A stretch of DNA of 26,085 nucleotides from Zelonia costaricensis (lineage: Eukaryota > Euglenozoa > Kinetoplastea > Trypanosomatida > Trypanosomatidae). Below, in pieces: positions 9,305-17,923 of the stretch. The DNA is taken from the NCBI GenBank assembly GCA_030849075.1, contig JASAOO010003159.1:1-26085 (forward strand), given 5' to 3'. Below the pieces are notes generated by a model, which was not told the origin of the DNA, made no database searches, and saw only the letters and a program-made list of their open reading frames with translations. A program made the position numbers and the translations under genes. Each line of letters starts with the position of its first letter. Position 1 is the stretch's first letter.

Positions 9305-10467
9305 TTGACGAGGTGAGGGAAGGAGTGTGTGAGAAGCGGTACGGAGGGTGGGTGGTAGATACGGTGCGACGTGGAAAGACGGCTGATGCGTGTAATGTGG
9401 TGGGGACTGTAGGAAGGAGAATAGGCAAGAGGATGGCGGGGGGTGGGGAGAAGGAAGCAAAGGGAAGAGGCGGTGCTGGTGCAAGGAGTTGAGCGCAGCA
9501 CAAGAGCGCGCGTCAGCGTGCGCGCAGGACGTGCACACGACAGCGCGTGTGCGAGGCAACATGACGTAGAAGAAAAAAAAACAGAACGCCTCGGCAACGC
9601 TTGCCGACCTCGCACGCACAGTTGCAGCCGCTCTGCAAGGGGGAGGCGGTGCCACTCAGGGAAGGCGGGGAGCTCACACCTTTACCGTGGAACTTGACAT
9701 GCGTGTGTGGCGCCACCGACGTCGTATTCCCATCCGCACCGCACATGCAAGCCTTGGGGCGATGTCTGTTGTGGCTGTGTTTTAAAACAGATGGGTGGCA
9801 TCGTGACGAGAAACAAAGGCGCAGCCCGCATCCCGTGCAAGCGCGTGTGTGGAACGCGGGTGCGGCTCCACGACTGTTCTTCGCGCTGTGACGTGCCCAC
9901 GACACCGCCCGCCTGCAGACACGAGACACGAGAGAGCACGCACAAGGGATGCCTCCGCAATGAGCGTGTGAGCCGCACTGCACGCACGCACAGACGACCC
10001 GCTGCCGGGTGGCTGGTGAAGGCGAGCTCCTACCCGCACCTGCGCAGCGTTACGCTGCCGCCGACGCACATCCCACGCTATCGCCATCACGTACGCTCGA
10101 GTCAGGCGAACAAAGGTTGGCGTGAGGGAGGGAGAGAGACGCACATCGGTGACCCAGTCCTACATACACCGAAACAAAGGGAAGAGAAGACGCTACCTAC
10201 AAGACAGACGCTACGTTGAGAAGAAAGGCCCCTTGACGCCACGACGGTGTGGGTGGCGCAGGGCTCGTGTGGAGAGGGTGGAGGGAGGGAGGAGGGGGGG
10301 GATTGTGAAGAAGGAAGTGAAGGTCCGCGACAGCCCCTCAAGCGGACCCCGCCGCGTTTCTCACCCCCACGACCGCACTACCGCGCCGCCGGCGACGCCC
10401 ACACGAGCTTTAAAAAAAGGGAGAGGAGGACAACGAGGCACGGGCTGCTGTCACGGCTGCTAACAGC
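9305..10467. other. Spacer between the two ATP synthase c genes
   Basis: This 1.2 kb spacer shares no visible sequence with the DNA flanking the other copy. It includes the 5' pyrimidine tract of copy 1 and the 3' UTR of copy 2. A perfect GTTTTAAAAC palindrome lies near 9779-9788. Open frames on both strands here (for instance plus 9707-10219) have no recognisable domain and are not called. Confidence 0.75.
9407..9470 (-). promoter_or_regulatory. Candidate trans-splice acceptor of ATP synthase c copy 1
   Basis: Reading the minus strand, a long pyrimidine tract (TTCTCCCCACCCCCCGCC, then TCCTCTTGCCTATTCTCC) ends in TTCCTACAG, with the AG at 9407-9408. It is followed by about 112 nt of 5' UTR before the ATG at 9294. 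This is one of the clearest acceptor candidates in the window. Confidence 0.6.
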
Positions 10468-10827
10468 GCACGGCGACGCGCACAGGGGGAGGCACTCTAC
10501 GAGAAGAGCATCAGGAAGGCGAGCATCAGCGCGAACAGGCCAATAGCCTCCGTCAGGGCGAAGCCGAGAATGGCGTAGTTGAAGAGCATCTTGGTGAGGT
10601 TGGGCTGGCGGGCGCAGGCGATGAGGAGGGCGCCGAAGATCGTACCAATACCCATGCCGACGCCGGCGAGGGCGATGGCGGCGAGGCCGGTGCCGACGTA
10701 GTGCAGGCCCTGCACGGAGATGGCCACCGTGGAGGCCTTGCGCGGCGCGACGACGAGCGCGCTGGAGGCGGCGGCCGCGCGGCGGGCCACGGGCTGAGCG
10801 ATAGCGCGGCGCATCATCTTTGCTGAG
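10468..10827. repeat. 360-bp near-perfect direct repeat, copy 2 (ATP synthase c)
   Basis: Partner of 8945-9304, in the same orientation; 358 of 360 positions are identical. The shared tract ends almost exactly at the edges of the gene, which suggests gene conversion maintaining the coding region rather than a recent segmental duplication (inference). Confidence 0.95.
10497..10817 (-). CDS. Mitochondrial F1Fo-ATP synthase subunit c, copy 2
   Basis: The 106-residue product is identical to that of the gene at 8974-9294, including the whole mitochondrial presequence, both membrane helices, the ARQPN loop and Glu90. One silent difference separates the coding sequences. Known trypanosomatids such as Trypanosoma brucei carry several c-subunit genes that share a mature protein but differ in presequence; here the presequence is the same too, so any difference between the copies must lie in the UTRs. 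On the minus strand the start is preceded by pyrimidine-rich DNA and GTCGTAG (AG at 10828-10829), which could serve as the splice acceptor with a very short 5' UTR. Confidence 0.95.
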   Translation of the reverse strand: MMRRAIAQPVARRAAAASSALVVAPRKASTVAISVQGLHYVGTGLAAIALAGVGMGIGTIFGALLIACARQPNLTKMLFNYAILGFALTEAIGLFALMLAFLMLFS

Positions 10828-11608
10828 CTACGACGGAATGCAGACGGAGGAGGGGTGACGAAGAAGTGAGGGGAGGGAGCGTGTGGGGGCGGCTGCGGTT
10901 GCGGCGCGGTCTGCGGAGGCGGCAGTGATGGATGCGTGTGCTGGGGCTGTGGGTGTGTGTGTGTGTGTGTTCGGGGGGAGGGGAGAACGAGGAGAGGCGT
11001 GGGGAAGTGTGTGCGCGATGCGGAGGCAAACGCATGGGCCGCCGCACCCAACAGTGCACTTTGACGAGGTGAAGAGTGGAGCCGCACCGTGCGCTACCAC
11101 AGGTGGACGGGTGCAGTAGCAGTCCCTCATGATTCGCACGCGGGTTGTTGCACCAGGCCGGAAGGGTGGAAGCGAGGGAGGCAGGGGGGGGGGTGTTGGT
11201 CGTGGTGGTGGGTGGGTGCGGGGGAGGGGGCGACTGTTTAGGCGTGGGGCGCTGGATGAAGAGGGGACACGTGCGTCAGCCTTGCCCGAGGAGGCGCACG
11301 TCTCTTTCCCTGCGCGTCCCCCGCCCCCCCCGCGTCCCCCCGCGGCCCCCTCCACTTGTCAACGCTCGATGCCGTCTTCTCTTGTAAGGTGCGGTTGGCT
11401 CCACTCGGCATTAGTCACCCGCGGTCGGCCGTCGGTGTGCCCGAGCGGCAACGCGGTCCGATGTTGCCGTGCTGTACTTAGAGCTGGAAACGAAGTAGAT
11501 TATATCTGCGTGCTGCACCCTCTCCTCGCGCTTTCGCCTGCAGCACGCATGTTGCACTTAATCGTACGTACCACGACAGCAAGCGCGGCTGGGGAAGAGG
11601 GTCGATGG
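10828..11608. other. USP36-like-ATP synthase c copy 2 spacer
   Basis: This 0.8 kb spacer holds the 3' UTR of the ubiquitin hydrolase and the 5' region of ATP synthase c copy 2. It has a GT repeat around 10951-10969, purine-rich (plus-strand) stretches at 11160-11235 and C-rich plus-strand DNA around 11310-11350. No gene is supported. Confidence 0.75.
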
Positions 11609-14083
11609 CTACTCGCGGCGGCGACGGCCGCGCACGTCGAACATGCCGCGCGACACCTCCTGGAACGGGTTGGTGCCCTCGAACACGTCCGGTGCCTTCT
11701 CCTTCGACTTGACCTTCTTCACCTTGCCGCGGTCCATCTCCATCTCCCACATCGGGTCGCGAATGCGCTGCTGGAACTTCGGCGCGGTGGTGGGCCGCCG
11801 CACCGTCTCTGGGGTGTTGATTGCCTTGCGCGTGTGCAGCGCCTGCACCGCGTTGCGACCCACGCGGAACGCTGGAATCGACCCTTGCTGCTGGTGCGTT
11901 GCGTCTCCAGCGCTCTCGTGGCCGTTCGCGGCGTCGCGTGGCGCGCGCTTCATCGACTTGATGAGGCCGCCATACAGACTGGCCTTCGCCGTCGTGGGGG
12001 GTGGTTGATCGCCGGCCTCGGGGGCCTCGCGGCGCTCCTGCGTGGAGCGGCCGTTCAGCGTTGGCCGGAGGCGACGCGCGTAGCTCCCATCGCCGTCGTA
12101 ACTCCCCTCCTCATCCTCCCCCTCCGCCTCATCGTCCGAGTCGGTCGGCAGCGACTCACGCATGCGCTTGTGTGTCTGCGCCCGCTCCGGGCCGCGCTCT
12201 GCCGCCTTGGTGGCGTGCCCGTTGGCCTCCGCCGCCTCAGCGCCCGCGTCTGACGTGCGACCTTCCTGCTCGTATGCCTGCTGCGGCTGCTGCTGCTGCT
12301 GTTGCTGAGCGCGACCCTTGGCCAGCAGCGCCTGCACCTCCGCCTCACTCAGCTCAGTGCCCACCGCATCTGCCGCAGCCTCGGCAGATGGCAGAGCCGC
12401 CGTGCGCAGGGCGTGCCCGTTGCCGTGGCTGTGCGCGTGTCCGTTGCGCGGCGTGGCCAGACCGTCCGCCGCGGTCCCCGCTGCCGACTTCCTCGCCGTC
12501 GCCGCCGCGGCGTGTGTGGGGGACGGTGGCGCGGGCTTGCGTGAGTAGAAGAGCATGTACACCTGGGCGCGCTGCAGCTGATCCTCGGACAGGCGGCTGA
12601 CGTGGCTGTCGTTGAACTCGTACCACATGCCGTTCGGCGCCTTGGCCATGGTGTAGTAGTGCCCGTAGTCGATGGAGCGGCCCTCGTGCACGCAGATGGC
12701 GTTCAGCTCGTACTGGCACTCAGCGCGCCTCTGCACCGTAGCGGTGGCAGGGGACCAGGGGGAGGAGGAGGAGGAGGTGGGGTTGGCGGGTGCGGCGTCT
12801 TTCGCGTGCACGTGCGACGGCGCGGGGGTGCAGTAGGGCGTGATGTCAAGCTCCAGCGGGAACTGAACGTGCTTGTTGATCTTGTTGCCCGTCGGCCCAA
12901 ACCGCTTCACGTGGATGGCGAGCACGGGCGGCGGCACGTGGATGCTGAACTTCTTCTTGGCCCGCACACCCACCTCCCGTGGCGAGAGGTAGCAGCGGCC
13001 ATCAAGCTCCTCGGTGGCGCAGAACTTGTCGAGGCAGTGCTGCAGCGTGTGCCCCGCCAGCTCCACCGACAGGATGGTGAAGGGGTCGTACGTGTTCGAG
13101 CAGAGCGTCTGCGCGTCCAGCCCGTGCCGCGACGCACGGTGCCGCTGCTGTGCCCGCTTTCCCTCCAGCTGCTTCGCCTCCATCTTGAGGTCTATGGCGG
13201 CCTGCTGTTTGCCAGCGCGCAGGAGCTGCTGCATCTCGTCGTGGCGCGACCACGTCACCTGCGAGAGGAGGAAGCCGCCGCAGATGCGGTAGAGCGCCGT
13301 GGTGTGCGCCACACGCGGCTGCACCTTCTTGGACCCAACGAGGCGGTGCAGGATGGACTTCTGGCAGGCAAAGAGCAGCTGCACGGCGAACTCGTGGGCG
13401 TCGCTCTGCCGACCAATCGAGAAGTGCTTCGAGAGCAGCCGCAGGCTGCCCATGACCTGGCCCGGGCGGTACGCACCGGCGCTGCCGGACGCGCGACCGT
13501 GTTGGTACGGTGACGGCGCCGCTGATGACGCGTGGTGCATCTTGCGGAACGTCTCGGCCAGGGCAAAGGCGAAGTCGAACGGACTGCCCAGCTGGTTGTC
13601 CGCGGAGCGGAAGGTGCTCATGAAGTACTGGGCCAGTGCCGGGGTGTGCGCCAGCGCCTGCAGGACGCTGTTCGCGAAGCACGTGTTGCCGAGGTTGACA
13701 AGCCCCAATCCCACCGGCGTGATGCTCTGCCAGCGCAGGCGGAGGCTGCTGCGGAGTTGCGCGTCGGAGCAGAGCCGCGTCGCGGGGTCCATGCGGCGCG
13801 GGTCGTCGTCGTCATCTTCGTCGCTGCCGCCGTCGCCGCGGCGCTGATGCCCGTCCTCCTTCTCGCTGTCCCCCGCCTCACTGCTGGCGTCCCCGCCCCC
13901 TGCCCCGTGGGGGCGCGACGTGCTCATGGCATCGCGGAGCTGCTGGGTGTGTTGCGGGTTGAGGACGATGGCGCTGCGGGGGTACTCGACGACGTGGGGC
14001 TTGCGGTACCGCTCGAACTCCACCTTGCGGAAGAGGATCTCCTTGCCCGCGAAGCCGAGCGAGCGGCTGTGCGCCACGTCCAT
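11609..14083 (-). CDS. USP36/42-like ubiquitin carboxyl-terminal hydrolase (C19 family)
   Basis: An 824-residue cysteine protease that removes ubiquitin from proteins. The catalytic domain runs from about residue 123 to 515: Cys box GLVNLGNTCFANSVLQALAH with Cys135, QSDAHEF (226-232), the TYDPF and VKRFG segments, and His box IDYGHYYT with His475, then WYEFND (Asn491/Asp492) and YMLFYSRK. The order and wording fit the USP36/42 branch. The two CxxC pairs that normally form the zinc ribbon are absent: WSRHDE follows SQVT, and CYLSPREVG replaces the second pair, with a charged insertion (about 282-328) between. The N-terminus is acidic (Asp run 90-94). The tail has a Q7 run (593-599) and basic patches. 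Near the end, WEMEMDRGKVKKVK and NPFQEV (779-810) resemble the C-terminus of human USP36, a nucleolar enzyme. A nucleolar role is inferred. Confidence 0.93.
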   Translation of the reverse strand: MDVAHSRSLGFAGKEILFRKVEFERYRKPHVVEYPRSAIVLNPQHTQQLRDAMSTSRPHGAGGGDASSEAGDSEKEDGHQRRGDGGSDEDDDDDPRRMDPATRLCSDAQLRSSLRLRWQSITPVGLGLVNLGNTCFANSVLQALAHTPALAQYFMSTFRSADNQLGSPFDFAFALAETFRKMHHASSAAPSPYQHGRASGSAGAYRPGQVMGSLRLLSKHFSIGRQSDAHEFAVQLLFACQKSILHRLVGSKKVQPRVAHTTALYRICGGFLLSQVTWSRHDEMQQLLRAGKQQAAIDLKMEAKQLEGKRAQQRHRASRHGLDAQTLCSNTYDPFTILSVELAGHTLQHCLDKFCATEELDGRCYLSPREVGVRAKKKFSIHVPPPVLAIHVKRFGPTGNKINKHVQFPLELDITPYCTPAPSHVHAKDAAPANPTSSSSSPWSPATATVQRRAECQYELNAICVHEGRSIDYGHYYTMAKAPNGMWYEFNDSHVSRLSEDQLQRAQVYMLFYSRKPAPPSPTHAAAATARKSAAGTAADGLATPRNGHAHSHGNGHALRTAALPSAEAAADAVGTELSEAEVQALLAKGRAQQQQQQQPQQAYEQEGRTSDAGAEAAEANGHATKAAERGPERAQTHKRMRESLPTDSDDEAEGEDEEGSYDGDGSYARRLRPTLNGRSTQERREAPEAGDQPPPTTAKASLYGGLIKSMKRAPRDAANGHESAGDATHQQQGSIPAFRVGRNAVQALHTRKAINTPETVRRPTTAPKFQQRIRDPMWEMEMDRGKVKKVKSKEKAPDVFEGTNPFQEVSRGMFDVRGRRRRE

Positions 14084-14450
14084 GCCACCGTGCGTCGAGT
14101 CGACGGAGAGAGCGAGAGCGTGAGGGTGGGTAAAGCTTGTGTGCGGAGGCGCGCCGACGTGTGCGTGTGTGCCCGAGTGGGTGAGGAGTGGTGGGGGGGG
14201 GGCGGGAGGTGAGACGGAGAGTGAGTGGGGTAGCGGTGATAGAGGGAGCTAGAGGGAGACGTGCCGGAGAGCTTGTCAGGGAGCGGGAGGCCTCACATAC
14301 ACGGCGTTGACTCAACGTCGACTGAGTTCCTTCGTTTCGCGCGGTGATGCCGCGTTGCTCATGCGCATCCAGAGCACAACCGCGGTCAGGCAGAGAGAGA
14401 CAGACAGCGACAAGGCAAAGTAGAAACACAACGAGCGACGCGGCACCTAC
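14084..14450. other. Short SNF2-USP spacer with candidate splice acceptor
   Basis: These 367 bp must hold both the SNF2 3' UTR and the 5' UTR of the ubiquitin hydrolase. On the minus strand a pyrimidine tract with a C10 run (around 14190-14201) is followed by CACACAAG (AG at 14136-14137), about 52 nt before the ATG at 14083; an earlier TCTAG near 14250 is an alternative. No gene is present. Confidence 0.5.
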
Positions 14451-17400
14451 TCACGCCGGCTTGCCTGGTGCGGCGGAGGGCGACGCGCCGGCGTTGTTGC
14501 CGCTCACGAGGCGAAACAGTGTCCGACGCGGCCCCGAGACCGCCGGTGACGCCGCGGCCGACGCAGCCAACATCGCCGGGTGCACCATGACGGGCATCTC
14601 CGGCAGCGGCATCGCTGAAGGTGCGCGTGACAGGGCGGTCGACGCTGGCGTCGGCGGCGCCTTCGCATGCACGCTCGTCACCCCCGGCACTGCCGGTGCT
14701 GCTGCGTCGCAAGGGGCCACCCACGCACCACCACCGCCGCTGATGATGCCCACACGAGCGGGGCCGCGCTCCGCCTCGCCGCGTGGCCGCTTCAGGTGCA
14801 GGTTAGGTCGCAATGGCACGTGCACGGCGGCGGTACCGCTACTGCCGCTGCTGCCGTGAATGCTGTCACGCGCCGGCAACGGTGGCGGTGTGATGGCGGG
14901 AGGGGTGGGCGCTGCGGCCGGTTGCACGACAGGCACCGCGGTGGGAGGTGGAGGTGGACCGGCCACGTCAGCCAAAGGGGTGACGGTCGCTGCGGGCGTC
15001 GGCGCCGCCGCACCACTCGTCTTGCTAAACGTGAAGACGGTGCGACGCGGGGCTGCCGGTGCAGGCGCTGATGCTGTGACGAGCGTCGCCGACGGCGGAG
15101 GTGCCCGTGACGTGGTTGGTGCTGGTGGGTTCGCGCCCCCGTCTGTGAGGTCCACCACCGTCACGGCGGGCGTGGGGTGTGCGCTGCGTGCGGCGCCGGT
15201 CTGGCGCAGCATGTCCAGCACGGAGGTGGCCGGCTGCTGCGTAGCGGGGGGTGCGATGCCGCCAGCAGCCACATGCTCCGTGGCGGTCACGGAGCCACCA
15301 CCGCCCCCGCCTGTAGACGGACGGGGGCGGCGAGGTGCGGCCGCTGCCGTCACGGGGCTTCCCGTCAGCGGCGCCGCAAACGCGTCGCCCATCTCCGAGA
15401 AGGGGACGACCGGCGGTGGTGTGACGGGGCTGCGGCTGGTGGTGAGCGGCACCTTGGGTGGCGCACCGCTGTTAGCGGTGCTCATCGCGGGGGTGCCGCC
15501 GGCACCCCCGCGGGGGGCGGAGAGGGGGCTGCCGAGGAGGCTCAGCCCAGCGCGCGGCGTGTGCTGCGACAGGGCCGTCGGCGTGGCGGTGGGCGTCGTC
15601 GCCGCCGCCGTCGGGGTGAGCAGGAGCGGCGGCCCTTCGCGATCGGCGGAGCCCAAGACAGGAGGCGACGGGGAGGCTACTGTGGCACGCGGGGAGGGCC
15701 GCAGCGAGACCACCACGCCGTCCATCACTTCCCCCTCCTCCTCCTCCGCCTCCTCCCCCTCCACGACGGCCGCCGCGCCTGCGTTGGAGGCGCTGGGCGA
15801 GGGGTGCGGCTGGACAAAGCGGTCCAGCGTGCTCTGCTGCGAGCCCGACGGCGTGGACGACGAGGCTGTTGCCACCACCACATCGCGCCGCACCACGTTC
15901 TGCTTGTCAGCACCGTCGTGCAGGTGCACCTCGGCGCCCGCCGCGCTGGACGTCTCGAACATCGCCGTCGTCACGCTCAGCTTCGCCTGCAGCAGCGGCC
16001 AAATGACGCTGTCTGATGTGCCCTCGGCGAGGAGGTACTTGATGTGGCACGCCTGCGCCTGCCCAATGCGGTGCACCCGGTCCTCGCACTGCAGATGCGT
16101 GCTCGGGTTCCAGTCCAGCTCCGTGAAGACGACAGTTGACGCGCACGTGAAGTTGTGCCCGGTGCCGCTCGACTGCATGGACAAGATCGCCACGGTGCAC
16201 GTCGGCTCCGTGCGGAAGTGCTCGGCGGCGGGCTCGCGCTGAGCGGGTGGGGTGTCGCCGGAGATGTAGATGTAGTCGATGGGCTGCCGCGGCCGCACCG
16301 CCTCGACGGCGCTGCGGAGGGCTTCCATCATGCACTGGTGGTGGGCAAAGAGGATGACCTTCTCGCCGGAGTCGAGGTGCTGCTCCACGACGCTGCTCAC
16401 GTAGTCCTGCACGGCCGGGATCTTCGCACGGGCAGTGGCCATCTTCATCTCGAAGGCGTTGGGCGCCCGCGCGGACCAGTCTCCCCCACTCCCCATGGCG
16501 TCGAAGAGGGCCGCGCTACCCGCGCATGCCGACGGCGACGCGGCCGACGCCGTGACGGAGGTCAGGCTCCGCCGCAATGCAATGATCTGCTTCTCCAGCG
16601 CCTTCTTCTCCTTGTCCGTGATGAACACGTACAGGAGCTGGCGGGACTTGGACGGAAGCTCGCTGCCGAGCTCGCGCTTCGTGCGGCGGATGAGGTAGTG
16701 CTGGAGAAGGCTGTGCAGCTCATCGGCGTGCGAGTGCCCCGTGAGGTCGATGCCGAAGCGGCTCACATAGGCGTTGCAGTACCGCGCGCCGAACTGCGTC
16801 TTGCTGGGCACAATGCTGGGCTGGATGGCCTGCAGCTGGGCGTAGAGCTCGATGGGTCGCGACATGGCAGGGGTGCCGGAGAGCAGGAGGGCGCGGCGGC
16901 TCTCGCGGCAGAGCTTCAGCGACTGCTGTGCTCGCTTGGCGGCGCCGGCCTTGATGTAGTGCGACTCGTCCAGAATAACAACGTTGAAGCGGGCCTGCTC
17001 GACGCACTTGAGGGAGCTGTACGAGACGATGATGACATCTTGCAGGCTCGTCGCGGTCGCCTTGGCGCCCTGCAGAATCGCGATGCGGGCGAACGGGATG
17101 CCGCAGAACTTGTTGAACTCCTTGGCCCAGTTCTCGACGAGTGACATCGGGCACACCACCAGCACCGGCCACTCGTCGCGGTAGTGGTGGGCCACGGCGA
17201 TGGCCTGCACCGTCTTGCCGAGGCCCATGTCGTCCGCGATCATGGCTCGGCCGTGGTGGGCGAGCACGAAGCGCACGCCGTCCTTCTGGAAGGGCTTCAG
17301 GCGGCGGAAGACGCAGTCGCCGGGGTCCGGCAGCTGGGCCCGACCCGCCGCGACCTCCTCGGCGTACTGCCGCGGGAGCTGCCGCATGCGCTCCACACAC

Positions 17401-17831
17401 CGCGTGTAGAAGCTCGGGATCTCCTCGACAGCGGTGAAGGGCTGCGGCCGTGCCTTGAGAGCGGCGAGCAGCGGCGCGTACTGCGCCATCGGGTAGAGGA
17501 AGGCCTTCGCGATGGTGTACCACATGCCTTCGTACTGCGGGTCCTGCAGCACCGACAGCCGCAGCGACGCCCACCGCGCGGGGTCGCCCTGCACGCGGAT
17601 CATGAAGCACGCCTCGTCCTTGTTCGTCGGGTGCAGGAGCGCCTCGAAGCGGAGCACCACACCGGCGTCAGCCGGCGGGCCACCAGGGGCGCCGAGCGTG
17701 ACGCGGGTGTAGCCGTCGCACTGCACGGGCGCGAAGGCGAAGAGGCGGCATCGGCCGCTGGCGCAGGTGAAGCAGGGCTTGCCATCGCGGCTGATGAGGT
17801 AGCGGGCGGGGAGGTCGCAGAGGCAGTTCAT
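14451..17831 (-). CDS. SNF2-family ATPase with N-terminal GRF-type zinc finger (SMARCAL1/ZRANB3-like)
   Basis: I choose the ATG at 17831 (1126 residues). The frame continues upstream, but only as low-complexity sequence crossed by a strong pyrimidine tract and CCGCAG, 26 nt before this ATG. Residues 3-34 look like a GRF zinc finger: Cys3, Cys5, Cys23 and Cys28 with CRLFAFA. The ATPase core has DDMGLGKT (200-207), DESH (288-291), SGTP (318-321), GTGHNF (556-561) and EDRVHRIGQ (583-591), the pattern of annealing helicases that remodel stalled replication forks. The tail from about 660 is disordered and Pro/Thr/Ala-rich. It includes a PIP-like box QSTLDRFV (666-673), an acidic block (691-700), a SUMO-interaction-type motif TVVDLTDGG (891-899), two copies of PRRT[VL]F (928-933, 1101-1106) and a basic LKRPRG (1013-1018). 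No HARP or HNH domain is seen. Probable nuclear fork-repair role. Confidence 0.9.
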   Translation of the reverse strand: MNCLCDLPARYLISRDGKPCFTCASGRCRLFAFAPVQCDGYTRVTLGAPGGPPADAGVVLRFEALLHPTNKDEACFMIRVQGDPARWASLRLSVLQDPQYEGMWYTIAKAFLYPMAQYAPLLAALKARPQPFTAVEEIPSFYTRCVERMRQLPRQYAEEVAAGRAQLPDPGDCVFRRLKPFQKDGVRFVLAHHGRAMIADDMGLGKTVQAIAVAHHYRDEWPVLVVCPMSLVENWAKEFNKFCGIPFARIAILQGAKATATSLQDVIIVSYSSLKCVEQARFNVVILDESHYIKAGAAKRAQQSLKLCRESRRALLLSGTPAMSRPIELYAQLQAIQPSIVPSKTQFGARYCNAYVSRFGIDLTGHSHADELHSLLQHYLIRRTKRELGSELPSKSRQLLYVFITDKEKKALEKQIIALRRSLTSVTASAASPSACAGSAALFDAMGSGGDWSARAPNAFEMKMATARAKIPAVQDYVSSVVEQHLDSGEKVILFAHHQCMMEALRSAVEAVRPRQPIDYIYISGDTPPAQREPAAEHFRTEPTCTVAILSMQSSGTGHNFTCASTVVFTELDWNPSTHLQCEDRVHRIGQAQACHIKYLLAEGTSDSVIWPLLQAKLSVTTAMFETSSAAGAEVHLHDGADKQNVVRRDVVVATASSSTPSGSQQSTLDRFVQPHPSPSASNAGAAAVVEGEEAEEEEGEVMDGVVVSLRPSPRATVASPSPPVLGSADREGPPLLLTPTAAATTPTATPTALSQHTPRAGLSLLGSPLSAPRGGAGGTPAMSTANSGAPPKVPLTTSRSPVTPPPVVPFSEMGDAFAAPLTGSPVTAAAAPRRPRPSTGGGGGGSVTATEHVAAGGIAPPATQQPATSVLDMLRQTGAARSAHPTPAVTVVDLTDGGANPPAPTTSRAPPPSATLVTASAPAPAAPRRTVFTFSKTSGAAAPTPAATVTPLADVAGPPPPPTAVPVVQPAAAPTPPAITPPPLPARDSIHGSSGSSGTAAVHVPLRPNLHLKRPRGEAERGPARVGIISGGGGAWVAPCDAAAPAVPGVTSVHAKAPPTPASTALSRAPSAMPLPEMPVMVHPAMLAASAAASPAVSGPRRTLFRLVSGNNAGASPSAAPGKPA

Positions 17832-17857
17832 GTTGCCGCGCACCCTCGGCAAGCCCG

Positions 17858-17923
17858 CTGCGGAGCGGGAGGCGAGCAAGGAGAAGGGAAAACAAAGAGG
17901 AAGGGCAAAGGAAGAAGCTGAGG
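17858..17923 (-). promoter_or_regulatory. Trans-splice acceptor and pyrimidine tract of the SNF2 gene
   Basis: On the minus strand, CTTCTTCCTTTGCCCTTCC and TTTGTTTTCCCTTCTCC lead through CGCTCCGCAG, with the AG at 17858-17859. This gives a 26-nt 5' UTR and supports the start codon at 17831. Confidence 0.65.

Noticed and set aside
9295..9615. Longer form of ATP synthase c copy 1 starting upstream
   Set aside because: The added residues are UTR-like, are not shared with copy 2, and would bury the mitochondrial presequence.
9707..10219. 170-codon plus-strand frame between the ATP synthase c genes
   Set aside because: Wrong strand for this unit, no recognisable domain, mixed Arg/Thr/Pro composition.
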